This document shows, piece by piece, positions 9,101 through 48,008 of a stretch of DNA of 64,000 nucleotides. Each line of letters starts with the position of its first letter. Positions within the stretch are counted from its first letter, which is position 1. The notes beneath the pieces are model-generated. The model was not told the origin of the DNA. It was given only the letters and a program-made list of their open reading frames with translations, and made no database searches. Made by a program: the position numbers and the translations under genes. Source of the DNA: Eutrigla gurnardus (lineage: Eukaryota > Chordata > Actinopteri > Perciformes > Triglidae); NCBI GenBank assembly GCA_963514095.1, contig OY741277.1, forward strand, positions 9,958,137 to 10,022,136, written 5' to 3'.

Positions 9101-10704
9101 AAAGCCTCAGTTCAGAAATTCTGCAACACACACTGGACAGTGGTAAGTTCCTCTAACTGACTCCAACGAATTGCGAGAGTAATTAAAGGAGGAGGGAAGG
9201 TGGAACAGGAGCTGAGAAGAGATGAAAGAGAATTTAGGAAGCCATGTAGAAAAAAGTGACTGTTGAGATGAGGAAATGTCCATATACACTAAGTGCAGCA
9301 AATGCAACCACTTATAGCATAATGGCCGACCACATTCTACAAGCATTTCACCCATCGAGAACAGAGCAAAGAAATATTTTTATCCTCAGGCAAAATAGCT
9401 GCTTTGAGTGTTTGCCAAGCTTTGTGAGTACATTTCCTGGTATGACTACAACGTCATATACCGCTGAATAGCTTGATTACAACATTGATATTTTATCAGT
9501 TTCGTTCATCTGTATCATTCTTCCTAATCACAAGGCCACACTGATCTTTTTTCTCTCTTCCTTTCAGCTGAGGAAAGAAAAGACATGGATCTCTGACAGA
9601 TACCTTAGGACTTATTGCAGTGCAGGTCACTACATCATCACTTTGCTGGCGGATGGATATAAGTTTGACAAAGAGACCTGGAAAGACATTAACTTCCAAA
9701 GAGAGGTTGGTTGAGAAAAAAAAAAAACGTTTTTTTATCAGGACACTCTGAAGACTATGAGAATGATACATATCCACTCTTATTATTCTCTGTGTTTGTA
9801 CATTCTGCTCATAAAAGACGCCCACCAATACGGCATTTTGATGAGAGCTGCACTCTGGTCACAGGGGTTTAACAGCGTCAACAAATGTGAATGAGGCCAC
9901 CCATGGAGACCCATTAAAAATGGATGCGTGACATACTGCATATCTCCACTCAAAAAGTTGCGCGTGAAAGGCAGGCAATGTATGACTCTAGGAAGCCCCG
10001 AGGACATGGAGGATCTTTCACAAGGGAACTCCCTCAACCGAATGAGATTCCTCTGTAACACACGGCCTATCAGTCATGCGTCATAAAGAAAGACAGCAGT
10101 TATTAAAATGTCACACATTAGAGCCACAGTTTCCAAATTGCACGCACCCTATTGACTGTGTTTTCAAGAACGTTACTCAACAGTTGGCGATCCTTCCAAT
10201 TTCCCATCCCACCAACAAGAGAGTTAGTGTGCTGGGTGCTGTTTAGGCCTTCAGGGTGTCTGGGAGTCTGGTGGTAGGGTAGGTCACTTTTGAGGAAGTC
10301 ACAAAACAGACGCACTCATATTTTCCCCTTAAGATGTAATTGTGCAACTGCATGACATGATTGTCTTCTCTTCTCTAGACATGTACTTGGATAGCAGTGA
10401 CATGCTAGCCACAGGCACTTCTGAAAAATTCCAGCTTCCAGAATGTAAACACACAGTGAGAATGTGGCAAACCTCTTCTCTTCTCTTCTCTTCTCTTCTC
10501 TTCTCTTCTCTCCAGATCAAGAAAACCAGCATAGGTTGGAGTTTGGGCTACATGCTGGGTATGTCCAACATGATCCCGTCTGAAGTTAAAGAAATCCCCC
10601 CCATGACAGACCCCGTCTTTGCCGGCCTTATCTTTCTATTTTCAGCACTTACCATTATAACTGGTGTCTTTGTTTTCATCATCCTCATTCGCACCTGCTA
10701 CTGA
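6011..10704 (+). CDS. entpd3: Ectonucleoside triphosphate diphosphohydrolase 3-like (NTPDase3), 9 coding exons
   Basis: The predicted enzyme hydrolyses extracellular nucleoside tri- and diphosphates (ATP, ADP, UTP, UDP) to monophosphates at the plasma membrane, shaping purinergic signalling. Coding exons are 6011-6145, 6537-6654, 7245-7404, 7596-7755, 7913-8140, 8694-8957, 9032-9142, 9568-9705 and 10516-10704, giving 500 residues without a frame break (human ENTPD3 has about 529). Membrane helices lie at about residues 13-33 and 471-497. Apyrase conserved regions: ACR1 DSGSSR 51-56; ACR2 GATAGMR 129-135; ACR3 SGQEEGLYGW 170-179 with catalytic Glu174; ACR4 DLGGASTQ 211-218; ACR5 WSLGYML near 446. 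Ten ectodomain cysteines (81, 108, 251, 279, 298, 321, 335, 340, 386, 409) match the five-disulfide pattern of surface NTPDases. N-glycosylation sequons are at 70, 111, 165, 285 and 289. ENTPD3 is preferred over 1, 2 and 8 because of NEVLESI, GNFLEKNLW, the HPEG region and GYNP. The start ATG has G at -3 and +4. The C-terminal tail after the last helix is only about 3 residues. Confidence 0.93.
6207..6248. repeat. (AC)n microsatellite with GCAC interruptions
   Basis: Lies in entpd3 intron 2 (6146-6536). Confidence 0.95.
6537..6654 (+). CDS. entpd3: entpd3 coding exon 2 (ACR1)
   Basis: Encodes residues 46-84 plus the first base of Gly85. Contains ACR1, IDSGSSRSNVY, the phosphate-binding loop of the apyrase fold. 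Acceptor ctctcttcag ends at 6536, donor G|gtgagt at 6654/6655. Confidence 0.93.
6758..7040. mobile_element. TTAA-flanked MITE in entpd3 intron 3
   Basis: Inverted ends read AGCTCTGGTCTACGATTTGA on the left (from 6762) and, as the reverse complement on the right (ending 7036), AGCTATGGTCTACGATTTGA, one mismatch apart. TTAA abuts both ends (6758-6761 and 7037-7040), the target site used by piggyBac and Kolobok elements. The 275-base interior has no coding potential, so this is a miniature non-autonomous element. Confidence 0.8.
7245..7404 (+). CDS. entpd3: entpd3 coding exon 3 (ACR2)
   Basis: Encodes residues 85-137 and the first two bases of His138. ACR2 (LGATAGMRLL) lies at its 3' end. Acceptor cttgtccccacag ends at 7244, donor CA|gtaaga at 7404/7405. 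Confidence 0.93.
7596..7755 (+). CDS. entpd3: entpd3 coding exon 4 (ACR3)
   Basis: Encodes residues 138-191, including ACR3 with the catalytic glutamate in SGQEEG. The acceptor, gctataag ending at 7595, is weaker than the others in this gene, but frame and homology fix it. Donor GAG|gtaaga at 7755/7756. Confidence 0.92.
7913..8140 (+). CDS. entpd3: entpd3 coding exon 5 (ACR4)
   Basis: Encodes residues 192-267. Contains ACR4 (MDLGGASTQIAF) and the family-typical YNVYTHSFLCYG. Acceptor ttgtatttgcag ends at 7912, donor AAG|gtacgc at 8140/8141. Confidence 0.93.
8694..8957 (+). CDS. entpd3: entpd3 coding exon 6
   Basis: Encodes residues 268-355, a cysteine-rich ectodomain part (Cys279, 298, 321, 335, 340) with sequons at 285 and 289. 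Donor ATG|gtaatg at 8957/8958. The following intron is only 74 bases. Confidence 0.92.
9032..9142 (+). CDS. entpd3: entpd3 coding exon 7
   Basis: Encodes residues 356-392 (GYAGFFYSARAF onward), matching the ENTPD3 segment after VAFAGFYYTASAL. Acceptor tgtctctacag ends at 9031, donor GTG|gtaagt at 9142/9143, phase 0. Confidence 0.92.
9568..9705 (+). CDS. entpd3: entpd3 coding exon 8
   Basis: Encodes residues 393-438, including the last ectodomain cysteine, Cys409 (TYCSAGHYI). Acceptor cttcctttcag ends at 9567, donor GAG|gttggt at 9705/9706. Confidence 0.92.
10473..10513. repeat. entpd3: (TTCTC)n repeat forming the entpd3 last-exon polypyrimidine tract
   Basis: About eight pentanucleotide units end two bases before the AG of the final acceptor (AG at 10514-10515). 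The microsatellite is itself the polypyrimidine tract of that splice site. Confidence 0.95.
10516..10704 (+). CDS. entpd3: entpd3 coding exon 9 (ACR5, C-terminal membrane helix)
   Basis: Encodes residues 439-500 and the TGA stop (10702-10704). Contains ACR5 (IGWSLGYMLGMSNMIP) and the C-terminal helix, ending in RTCY. Confidence 0.93.
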   Translation: MKKTSIGWSLGYMLGMSNMIPSEVKEIPPMTDPVFAGLIFLFSALTIITGVFVFIILIRTCY

Positions 10705-11560
10705 GGGTTACAAAGGAAGGGAATGATCTGCCATTGTAAGTCTCGGCGGCTGCTGCTATCCTGCATGTAGTGGGAGAACGCTACAGCAGCATGTGCAAAG
10801 ACACTTGTAGCGAGAATACAGTAACTCACTTTTTTTCGTTAAGCTTGCCTTCTATTTCCATTTTGAGAATGTATGAAAAGTGAAACAGTCTTAAAATGAA
10901 AACCTACTAGTGAGTCTTTGAGCTGCACACCTGAGACTGGTTTTACTGGGACAGTTGAAAACACTTTTTTACAGGCACCTGAATGACTGCATTCACAGTT
11001 GCGTGCTCACATACACATAGACCTTCAGACAAAGCATGAACGTTCTCTCACTGACCGATTCTGTATTAAACATGTTATTGCACTGAATGAATATGCTTCA
11101 CACACTAAATAGTAGAAGTTTTCCATGGCAATGTTATTATATTTTTTTAAGTTATATTCTGCATACTGTATATTTGGGGTAGGCATCGTTGGGCACTAAG
11201 GTAATACATGCGGTAGCTCAAGCAATAACATACTCGCAATTATGACAAAATACCTCCTTCCCAGCCACTGGTAGTTATGCAGTAATTCAATGCATTGGTT
11301 TATACGTTCATGATTAATGATGTTAAGTCATATTTGTTTTCATAAGGATGGCAGCCTTCTTGTATAGTGCTCCCATATTTAATTTTAATGTCTGATTTTG
11401 AGAGAAAAATGTTGCTTGTTGCCACATGAATGGAAAAGACATTAAAAACAAAACGGTTGCCGATCCCTGCTGTGTATTGTATAGTGTATGAACGCATTGA
11501 AAACCAGAAGTATGCAATACAACACAATATTCTAAATAAAAAAAACCCTCATCATTTAAC
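10705..11560 (+). other. entpd3: entpd3 3' UTR (predicted)
   Basis: AT-rich non-coding sequence follows the stop. It ends near 11560, about 20 bases beyond the AATAAA at 11535. A weaker ATTAAA at 11065-11070 could give a shorter transcript. Confidence 0.6.
11535..11540 (+). promoter_or_regulatory. entpd3: Polyadenylation signal AATAAA of entpd3
   Basis: Canonical hexamer about 830 bases after the stop, followed at 20-50 bases by GT-rich sequence (tgtgtgtgatttgt), as expected of a downstream element. Confidence 0.65.
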
Positions 11561-12689
11561 AATGTGTGTGATTTGTACCGTTCGTTGTGATTTTCCCAAT
11601 TAAATGTTACATGATTAAATGTTCTCTTTAGTCTGGGAAGGTTTTCATTCTGTACTTAATGTATTATTGTTGGATAAATATTATACTGTATATTTACTGT
11701 ATATACATATAAATCAGTGGAGCATTTCGAGAAAACTACACCGGAGAATTAAATATACGATTAAGGATAAATTTGTCGATACAAAAAATCCACTTTCCAT
11801 TTTTCAGTGTAATCTACGCTCAGTGTGTTAATGTGAAGCCTTTCATGAGAAATGTATTAAAATTGAAATAGTCAGAAAGCAGTTTACATAAAGTGTTGCT
11901 CATGTGAGTTCTGTGGTGGTTTGGTTATGTTTTGGAAATGAGCCCCATTCAGTCAGCAACAGAACCCGGAGACCATCATCAACACTTTGTCGAGATTGGA
12001 AAGGCATGGCTGAGTGGGAGCTATGCATCCAACTAACTGTCGGAGTTGTCTATAAAACACACTTGATAATTACATTCAACATTTAGGTTACCAGCAAATA
12101 TTAGAAATAAGAATATTTGCTATTATTATATGGATATAGACAGACATACAGAGTTCGGTAAACTCTTAGCCAACACACCATCCAAAACAACAAGAGTGAG
12201 CGAATGTTTCCCCCCGTGCTCATAGCAGCAGCTGGGGATGCTGATGCAATCAACTGTTGATGATGCAATCAACACCGGCAGGCCCCTACTGGCTGGAGGC
12301 CGGTGAAGAGGAGTAAGTGAAGAGTTAGCAGGCAGTACATGGCAGTATAAAAAAGGCAATAGGTGGCAAAGGTGTTTTGACAAAGTGTGAGTCAGCGTGA
12401 GCACCATAGGTCCTTGAGCATGCAGCCATAACTGGCCACCCAAAGTATTATACTGTACCTGTTTCACCTGTTGAGATTTGGGCATCCGTGTTGCCAACAT
12501 CCAATCATAGTATCGGTGTCCACTGAGGATCTTTAAATTCCCCGGTGACTTGTTAAATCGATAGATACATGCAGGCACACATGCAACTCTTCCTCCATAG
12601 CCACTCATCCACTATCTTGTACTGTGTGCTGCAGTGCACTCTAGTGGTAATACATTGTACCTGCCGAATATACAAGATGAATATTGACT
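11561..12689. other. Intergenic spacer between convergent entpd3 and rbms3
   Basis: About 1.1 kb separate the two predicted cleavage sites. A 160-codon minus-strand open frame (12126-12608) has no recognisable domain and is probably fortuitous. Confidence 0.5.
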
Positions 12690-15261
12690 GTTTGAAACAT
12701 TTTTTTTTATTGAAAGATTTGTCTAAAAAGAAAACAAAAAGAAAAGAGACATTTGAAACTACAGCAATATCCACTGGTTCTACAGACACTCTCAGAATCA
12801 CAATTCGAAAGACATGGGAGGCATGTGACCAAGCAAATAAAAAAATAGCATCATCAAAGTTATTTCTGTTGCATCTTCTCTTACACACCTGTACAAAAAA
12901 AAAGATCTCATAAATATTACTTTTGTTCTCGCTTTCTCTACTCTCTCTGCTTTCAATAATTTATTTTCCCATAGAGGTTTGTATCTGCTTGATTTTGGTT
13001 GAACCACGCGTTTTCTCCGTCCAGTTATGTCTCTATTAGCTTCTTTTCATTGGTGGAGGGTCAGGTGGGGCTTCAAGGGTGTGACCTTGGAGCCTTTGTC
13101 AGCCAAGTCCATTGAAGAGATTTAGTTCACAACTAATGCCCTCTTACTCAGTACAAATAATGTAGATTCTCGATGCTGTATTTTACCGAAGAAGAGAGTA
13201 GTATAATTTTTTTTTGAGCAACTGGGAACATTACTCTTCTATCACTTGAAAAGAAGCTTGTAGGATGCTTTTCACGCAGTCAAGTCACGGATTACAATGA
13301 ACTGTCTTTACAGTATCGTGGCTTCGTATGGTCCATTGCTGTCATTCTCAAGATGTACCTCTTCCACGCCCACCCAACACAAGACTGCCTCAATCCCCGA
13401 TAAAGAAAAGTATTTAGCAGCTCACACATGATCATCAACTCTACAGAAGACACAAAAAGAAGATCAAAACATCTCTCCTCATCCTTTTACACTATACATT
13501 AGCTGAAATGATTTTTGTTCAACAGAAATGGCCCTTCCTCTAGCAGAGGCCATGGCCCGGCTCACATTTTAAATGGCTTGTGTTTGGCAAGACAGCGGCG
13601 TAAAACATTTTGATTTATGGACTGAGACTATGGAACATTTTGGCTAGCCATCAGAATGAGCTAAGACAATTCAGCGTTGGCATTTGTGATTGGTCACTGC
13701 ATCCTGGGGAGGGTGTTGTTGGGTGTTTACACAGACCACCAATATTCCACAGGATATAATGCATTTTCAACCTCTTTACCAATTAAGTATACCAACCTAT
13801 TCCCAATAATATACCTACCTCCCCTCCACTTTCTCTACACCAGAGGGTGTCCGGTCTCTCGCCAGATTTTTAAAGCGTCACTTCAGATCATCACCATGTT
13901 TGATAACACAACAAACAAAACAACTCCGAGCACACTTTTCTGGTTGAGGCAGATGTGTTAAAGACCTACTGTATGTTCTCAGCCCCTGATAAAATCACCT
14001 CACACGCCAACAGCATGACAAGCAAGAAAACTCTCAGTGTCAGAGGTGAAACAAATAAAGAAAAAAGCAACATAAGGAAGATCACTTCACGACCTAGTTT
14101 CTTCATCTTTGGTATAAAATATGCCACCTGCTGGCTGCTTTTGTTCAACAGTTAAGAAAGACTCAAGAAACTGTCAACAGTTTGACTAAAACTATTGCTT
14201 TTTGCACATTTAAAAATCCTAGCATTTTTTTCTGCTTTGTCCAAGTCAGAATATTTTTATTTTATATTTTTTTTACTTTTCTTTTTGCAGTGAGACAAGC
14301 AAAGCAGGCAAAGCAAAAACGTTTTGAAGGTAATAAAAAAAAAAAAAAGATCCAAATGTGATGAAGAAACAGAACTTTTATCACATGATTAAACTTAACT
14401 GCATTGTTCCAGGAAGCAGTGGATTGATCCTTCCCACAAGTCGCCTTATAGAAGTTTTTTTTCCTACCAACTCAACATCAGCTGTACTGCACCACATAAT
14501 TTAAAATAATTTTCATACAATTACAACCTTTTTTTTAATCCTGTACAAATAGCTTTGTAGATTTCATCTCGGTGGCTCTCGGAACTCTTCAAGAACTTCT
14601 CAAATCATCCAACCACTCTTTTTTTTAAATTCAACACCATGGAAACTTTTTTCCCCAAAGTTTGAGAAAAATTAAGGCAATTAAGATTTACGAAAACATT
14701 GATTTTCTAAAAAACTACTCAAATAATAAAAAGAATGAAAATAAGGTAGCTTAATATCAAAGGAAGACAACCTGTTTTTTTTCTCTAGACTTTGCTTCCT
14801 TTTCCTTTTTTTTTTTTTTTAATAAAAAAGTCTGAAAATCTACCTGCACATTCAAATGTTCTTTTTTTTCTGTACAGCTTGTTGGTTGAGTTTAGATTTC
14901 AGTCTGTCCTCTCGTTTTCCTTCAGAGGCAAAGTCCAGTCTCACTGTGAGAAATGATAAACTCAAAGTTGCAGACTCCATTCGATTTCATTGTCCTCAAG
15001 TTCAGCAAACCATCTTTTCTTTTTCATCCATCTTTTTCTTGCTTCAACCAGATAAGAAATATAATTGATTTTTTTTTTTCATTTTGTCTTTTATTTGGTG
15101 CCTGTGCACAGTGGAAGCATTCTCCTGTCAGTGTTGCCCATATTATCTTTTTTTTTTTATAATTTTTTTTTATCCCCGTTTCTTTATGATTCTCTTTGTG
15201 TCTTCAGCGCCTCCGTGCAGTCCTTCTAAAGGCAATGCAGCAATGATTCCTACCAATCTTC
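12690..15261 (-). other. rbms3: rbms3 3' UTR (predicted)
   Basis: On the minus strand, sequence after the TAA at 15262-15264 is A-rich with many homopolymer runs (poly-T on the + strand at 14270, 14630, 14800, 15070 and 15150) and has no coding exon. The length fits the long 3' UTRs of RBMS genes. Internal AATAAA hexamers allow alternative polyadenylation. Confidence 0.55.
12706..12711 (-). promoter_or_regulatory. rbms3: Candidate polyadenylation signal AATAAA of rbms3
   Basis: Minus-strand AATAAA. A second candidate lies at 12960-12965. The more distal one is chosen as the 3' end, giving a UTR of about 2.6 kb; the choice is inference. Confidence 0.45.
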
Positions 15262-43770
<28,509 letters not shown>

Positions 43771-44753
43771 CTGTTGGGAGAGACAGTGGCAGAGGATGTC
43801 GCAACAGTTAGTTAACAGTTAGTCTTGTTTCAATGCCGGACAGAATGTCGAGACGTGGACGTTACATATTTCAGTCTAATCTTAGAGATTTAAGCAGTGA
43901 ATGAAAATGCTCTCAGAAATTCACTCACATTGGACACTTTATGCTATTTGTTCGTCATAATCAAACTTCGCAACACTATTCTCTGAAAGATATGCTAGGA
44001 CAGTACAGATGCTGGATTCACCCAATTGTGCTAAGCAAAACAGTCATTTTTCATTCAAGTGTAAAATGCTCAAACTGAAGTGAGAAAAATAAAATAGTGA
44101 ACTATAACCACTATAAGCAGATTTTGCAGAAATAAGCGCATTGAAGGTTAAGGAGTGCGGTTCAAGTTATTTATTTCCATATTCATGAGTGAATACCCTA
44201 CTGCAAAATATCTGTGAATATTCAACTCAAGTGGCAAACTCTCCTCAACAGAGGAATAAACATTTCATTGAAAAGGCATCGCAGCGGCTTCAGACTCAGA
44301 ACCCCTAAAGCAACGAGGAAACCCCCTCAGGATTCGTAGATGTTAAATTAGTTGCATTGCAAATGTTCAAGGGAACGAGGGGACTTCCTTCTGATGTGCG
44401 TCTCAGTCAGTGTAAATGTTATACTTCAATTATTTTTGCTCTGTTTAGCAGCAATCCATTGAAATGATCCTCCGCAGGACGCCGAAGCCTGCGTGTGCAT
44501 GTGAATGTGTGCGTGATGAGAGTGCTGGTAAATCAAAGAGGGAGGGACGCGAGGGGGATTCAAAAAACTATTTGGATATCTGCTTCCCCAGAATGCCTCT
44601 GTAAACAACTGTATTTGAACCATGTGCATTTGATTCCACTGTTGTCAAGGAAAATTAAACAAATGATAAAAGTATGTATCTATGTACTTGCTGTATGCTG
44701 TCTACTTCAAATTATGTGGTAAGAGTCCACAATGTATCGTTTTATTATGAGAT

Positions 44754-44756
<3 letters not shown>

Positions 44757-44849
<93 letters not shown>
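44757..44849. repeat. (TG)n microsatellite, 93 bases
   Basis: About 46 perfect TG units. Confidence 0.98.
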
Positions 44850-44850
<1 letters not shown>

Positions 44851-47689
44851 GTTAGGCGAAAACTAAAACGATGCCCTATGTAGCTTATTTTGAGCATAAA
44901 TAGTTCCTTAATCCGTGGAGACTCTTCCTTTGCATGCACCAGAGCTGTTTCATTTCAGGAGTGGGAGTTCCGAGCCTGGTCGACTGTGACCGAAGCCGTC
45001 CATGTAATCAGTGACTCAGAATAAGCAGTCTGACATATTCTACCTTTCTCTCCGAGTGTGAATATCTCTCTTCGTCAGCAGGGATTTTCCGTTGCCAGAA
45101 TGTCCAACACACCAAGTGGCACAGTTTTCCTCCCACGCAGGGCAACCGAGCTTCGGATGTAATCTTTCACATTTGCGTGCGTGTGTTTATGCATGCAGCC
45201 ACATCAAGGGCATGGATTCATATGTAACAGCTGTGCTGAACTTGTCATTGATCTTCAGGAGTTACGTCACCAAGTTCACCAAGGCCTTTTACTTGCACCA
45301 CAGACCTGCTAAACTACAGCTCCGCGGCTTTTTAACACTGAACAAATGTTTTTAGAAAAGGTCAGGTTCACAATTTTTCATGCCTGTCTTTAAACAACAG
45401 CTAGGTGCCCATGGAAACTTTAATACAGTTTTTTTTTCTGGATGTAACCTTTCCTTCTGGTCAAACTCTCAACTAGAAGATTCCTTTCAAATGCACCACA
45501 ATCACTTATATTGGAAGCTCATTAGCAGTGGATTTATTTATGTCCACTATGAACAATACTCAAGGCTCATTTTGGGCACCTATTAATTGTGAACCTGTCT
45601 TTTAATTAGTTCTCACAGTGTCAAAGTCCAATGGGGCAATAATTAAGCTGCATACACATGCATCATCAAACATGCCTTCGTGCTCTACATGATAAAATGT
45701 GCAAACTCTTCTGTCAGACAGGGTTAAGTGTTTTATTTGTTTATCATTATCATCAGTACATACAGATATATCTGACTCCACTGTGAGCTTTCTGTTTATG
45801 AAATCGAGATATATTCTGGTTGGCAAAAGCTCATGGGACCGTGTTTAAACCCACTGATAACCTGCAGCACGGTGGTTAGATTCAGTGGAGGTTGTGCATT
45901 ATGTTTTAATAAGGCCTGGGTTGAAAAACACAGAATTTATATACTCAGTTGCTGTGAGAAACCTTTACAATAAAAAGGAGAACGGTAAGGCTCTAAAAAT
46001 GTGAACACCCAGGAGAAGATTCAGCAGTGAAACACTGCCTGAACCTAATAAGGCTAAAGCTCATAATGATGTGCAGGTACCATTGCACATCCACTATATT
46101 GGTATTCAGCGGAGAAATCGGTGGAAAAACTAAAACACATCCGTCGCCACATCACGCTGTTCAAAGTTACAGGTCTCTGAGAATCTGTCATTCAAACAAA
46201 TAAGCTGCAGAGCACACCTATAGGCTATACTCCGCTGTGCTTCAGACTCCATCTGTGGCTGTGAACTTTGTCATTATCAACAATAACTTGCCCATCTAGA
46301 CACAAAGGATTTCGACTTTTTCATTTCACAGTGGCTCTGTGTGTGGCAGAATTTCCTCGAGCCGTCTAAGGGCCGCTACGGCAGAATCCTGTTCTCCTGT
46401 TTGCCAGCCAACAAATAAATGGTAAAACAGAAGATTTCCTATTCTAGTGGTTGATGTGGTTCCAAGCTAATTTCATCCAAAAACAATGTCTTCGACAAAA
46501 TCTCACAGTGGTTTTCCCAATTTCAGCAAAAAGTGGGTCAGCTGTTTTGTTCCTGCATGCATTTTTTCGTACAGCTTGCAGTACTAGCACAAGGGGAATG
46601 AATGCAGATTTGGCGCAAACCAGGGGGATATGATCACCTCTCCACCACCACTCCACCACACCATGATTATATGGATGCATGTGCCTGCCTGAATATCCTA
46701 AATTCTCTTTGTATCCTGTCTCAATCCAGGGAAAACAAGAGTGAGTTAGGTACAACATCTAGAGGGGGGTGGGTTATTGCAATCACATTACACTTCACTG
46801 CACCATCTCCAGACACAGTTGGCTGTAAAGCCATTTGTTTGCACAAGCACTTCTGGGATATGAAGTAAAGTGCTTTAGAGCACCCACATGTGAATGAACT
46901 CTGCTTGACTTTGCTCAAAGTTGCCGTTAAAGTTATTTCTCAGTGATCTCTCACTCTGCATGTTACAAATGACTCACCTCTCACTTTCTCTCTCTGTCCC
47001 CTATGTCTCTCTCTCACTCTCTGTAACATCTGTCGTAAGCTGGAAACAGCTTCACACCAACTGTGCCTCTCCCTGACTATGTAGCCTGCTTGCCAGCCAG
47101 TCAGCCTTTGTTTTGAGCCCCATTAAACCGCATTGCTGCATCATTATAGCAGGTCTGCACCTCTTATCATGCTACGTCCTGGCTACCCTGCAATGCCACA
47201 ACACCTGTCGAAGAGATCGAGGGTAAAGAGAGGGCAACGCAATGGTTACACCAGTGCAAAAAAAAAGTGATTTGGTCAGCACGCTGAATGGATGGATATG
47301 AGGTGAGACGATACTCGAACGCTGCATTTCTTTGCATCTCAAATAGCCGAAAACAAATGAAAAAACACTGAACAGGAATGAGCGGGTATTAAAAATGGAT
47401 GGATGGATAGATGAGGAGGAATTATGTGAAGACATAGGCCAGGAGCAGAGCACTCCCATAAAGAGGCCGTATATGATTAGGGAAATGAGACTTTCTATTC
47501 ATTAGGTGTTGACTCCTTCCTCTTACCTTTCAAGCTCGTCGCATTCGCAATCCTGCTCATTTCCTCTTTTAACCCATCACATCCTTCCTTCTGATACACC
47601 CTCCTTTCTGTGTCCTTAGCTTCCTCCTTTCATGCTCACCCTCCTCATCCTCCTGGCCTTTACCCCCCTTCCTTTCCTCAGATTAAAAC

Positions 47690-48008
47690 CCAATCTCCTA
47701 TCATTTTAGCTTGCCGTCTAAAATGCTATCTGAATGGTTAATTAATATTTGAAGAGCAGCATTTGCCTCCTTCCTTTCCTTTCCCCCTTGCCTTCTCGTT
47801 AGTTTTCCCTCTTCCAAATCTTCCATTTCCCTTTTCATATCATCTTTAGTCTCCTTCATTTCCATTCATCCCTCACTGCAACCTCTCTCCCTCTTCGCAT
47901 TTCCCCCTTCCTCCATCTTCCTCATCCTCAAGCCAATATCTAATCTTTCATAATGATTGTCTGGGTGTCTAAACGCTGTCTTAACGGCTTAATCAATACT
48001 TAATGAAC
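47690..48008. repeat. Diverged tandem duplication of an AT-rich element
   Basis: Copy 1 (about 47690-47752) and copy 2 (about 47934-48008) share CCAAT.TC..ATC.TT, then GTCTAAA, GCT.TCT.AA.GG and TTAAT.AATA.TT in the same order. Each copy follows a pyrimidine-rich tract of about 50 bases or more. The copies start about 245 bases apart and look roughly 70-75% identical by eye. Confidence 0.6.

Noticed and set aside
10379..10515. Alternative 5' extension of the entpd3 last exon from the acceptor ttctcttctctag ending at 10378
   Set aside because: Joining it in phase 0 to the previous exon reaches an in-frame TAG after nine codons, and the extension has no family match. The continuous frame seen through this intron is a different register.
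12126..12608. 160-codon minus-strand open frame in the intergenic spacer
   Set aside because: No domain or family match; lies downstream of the predicted rbms3 3' end and has no promoter or splice evidence.
45602..45640. Minus-strand 'DFD' motif resembling the RRM1 RNP1 region (GFVDFD)
   Set aside because: Flanking residues do not match RBMS RRM1, and no acceptor/donor pair in phase was found.
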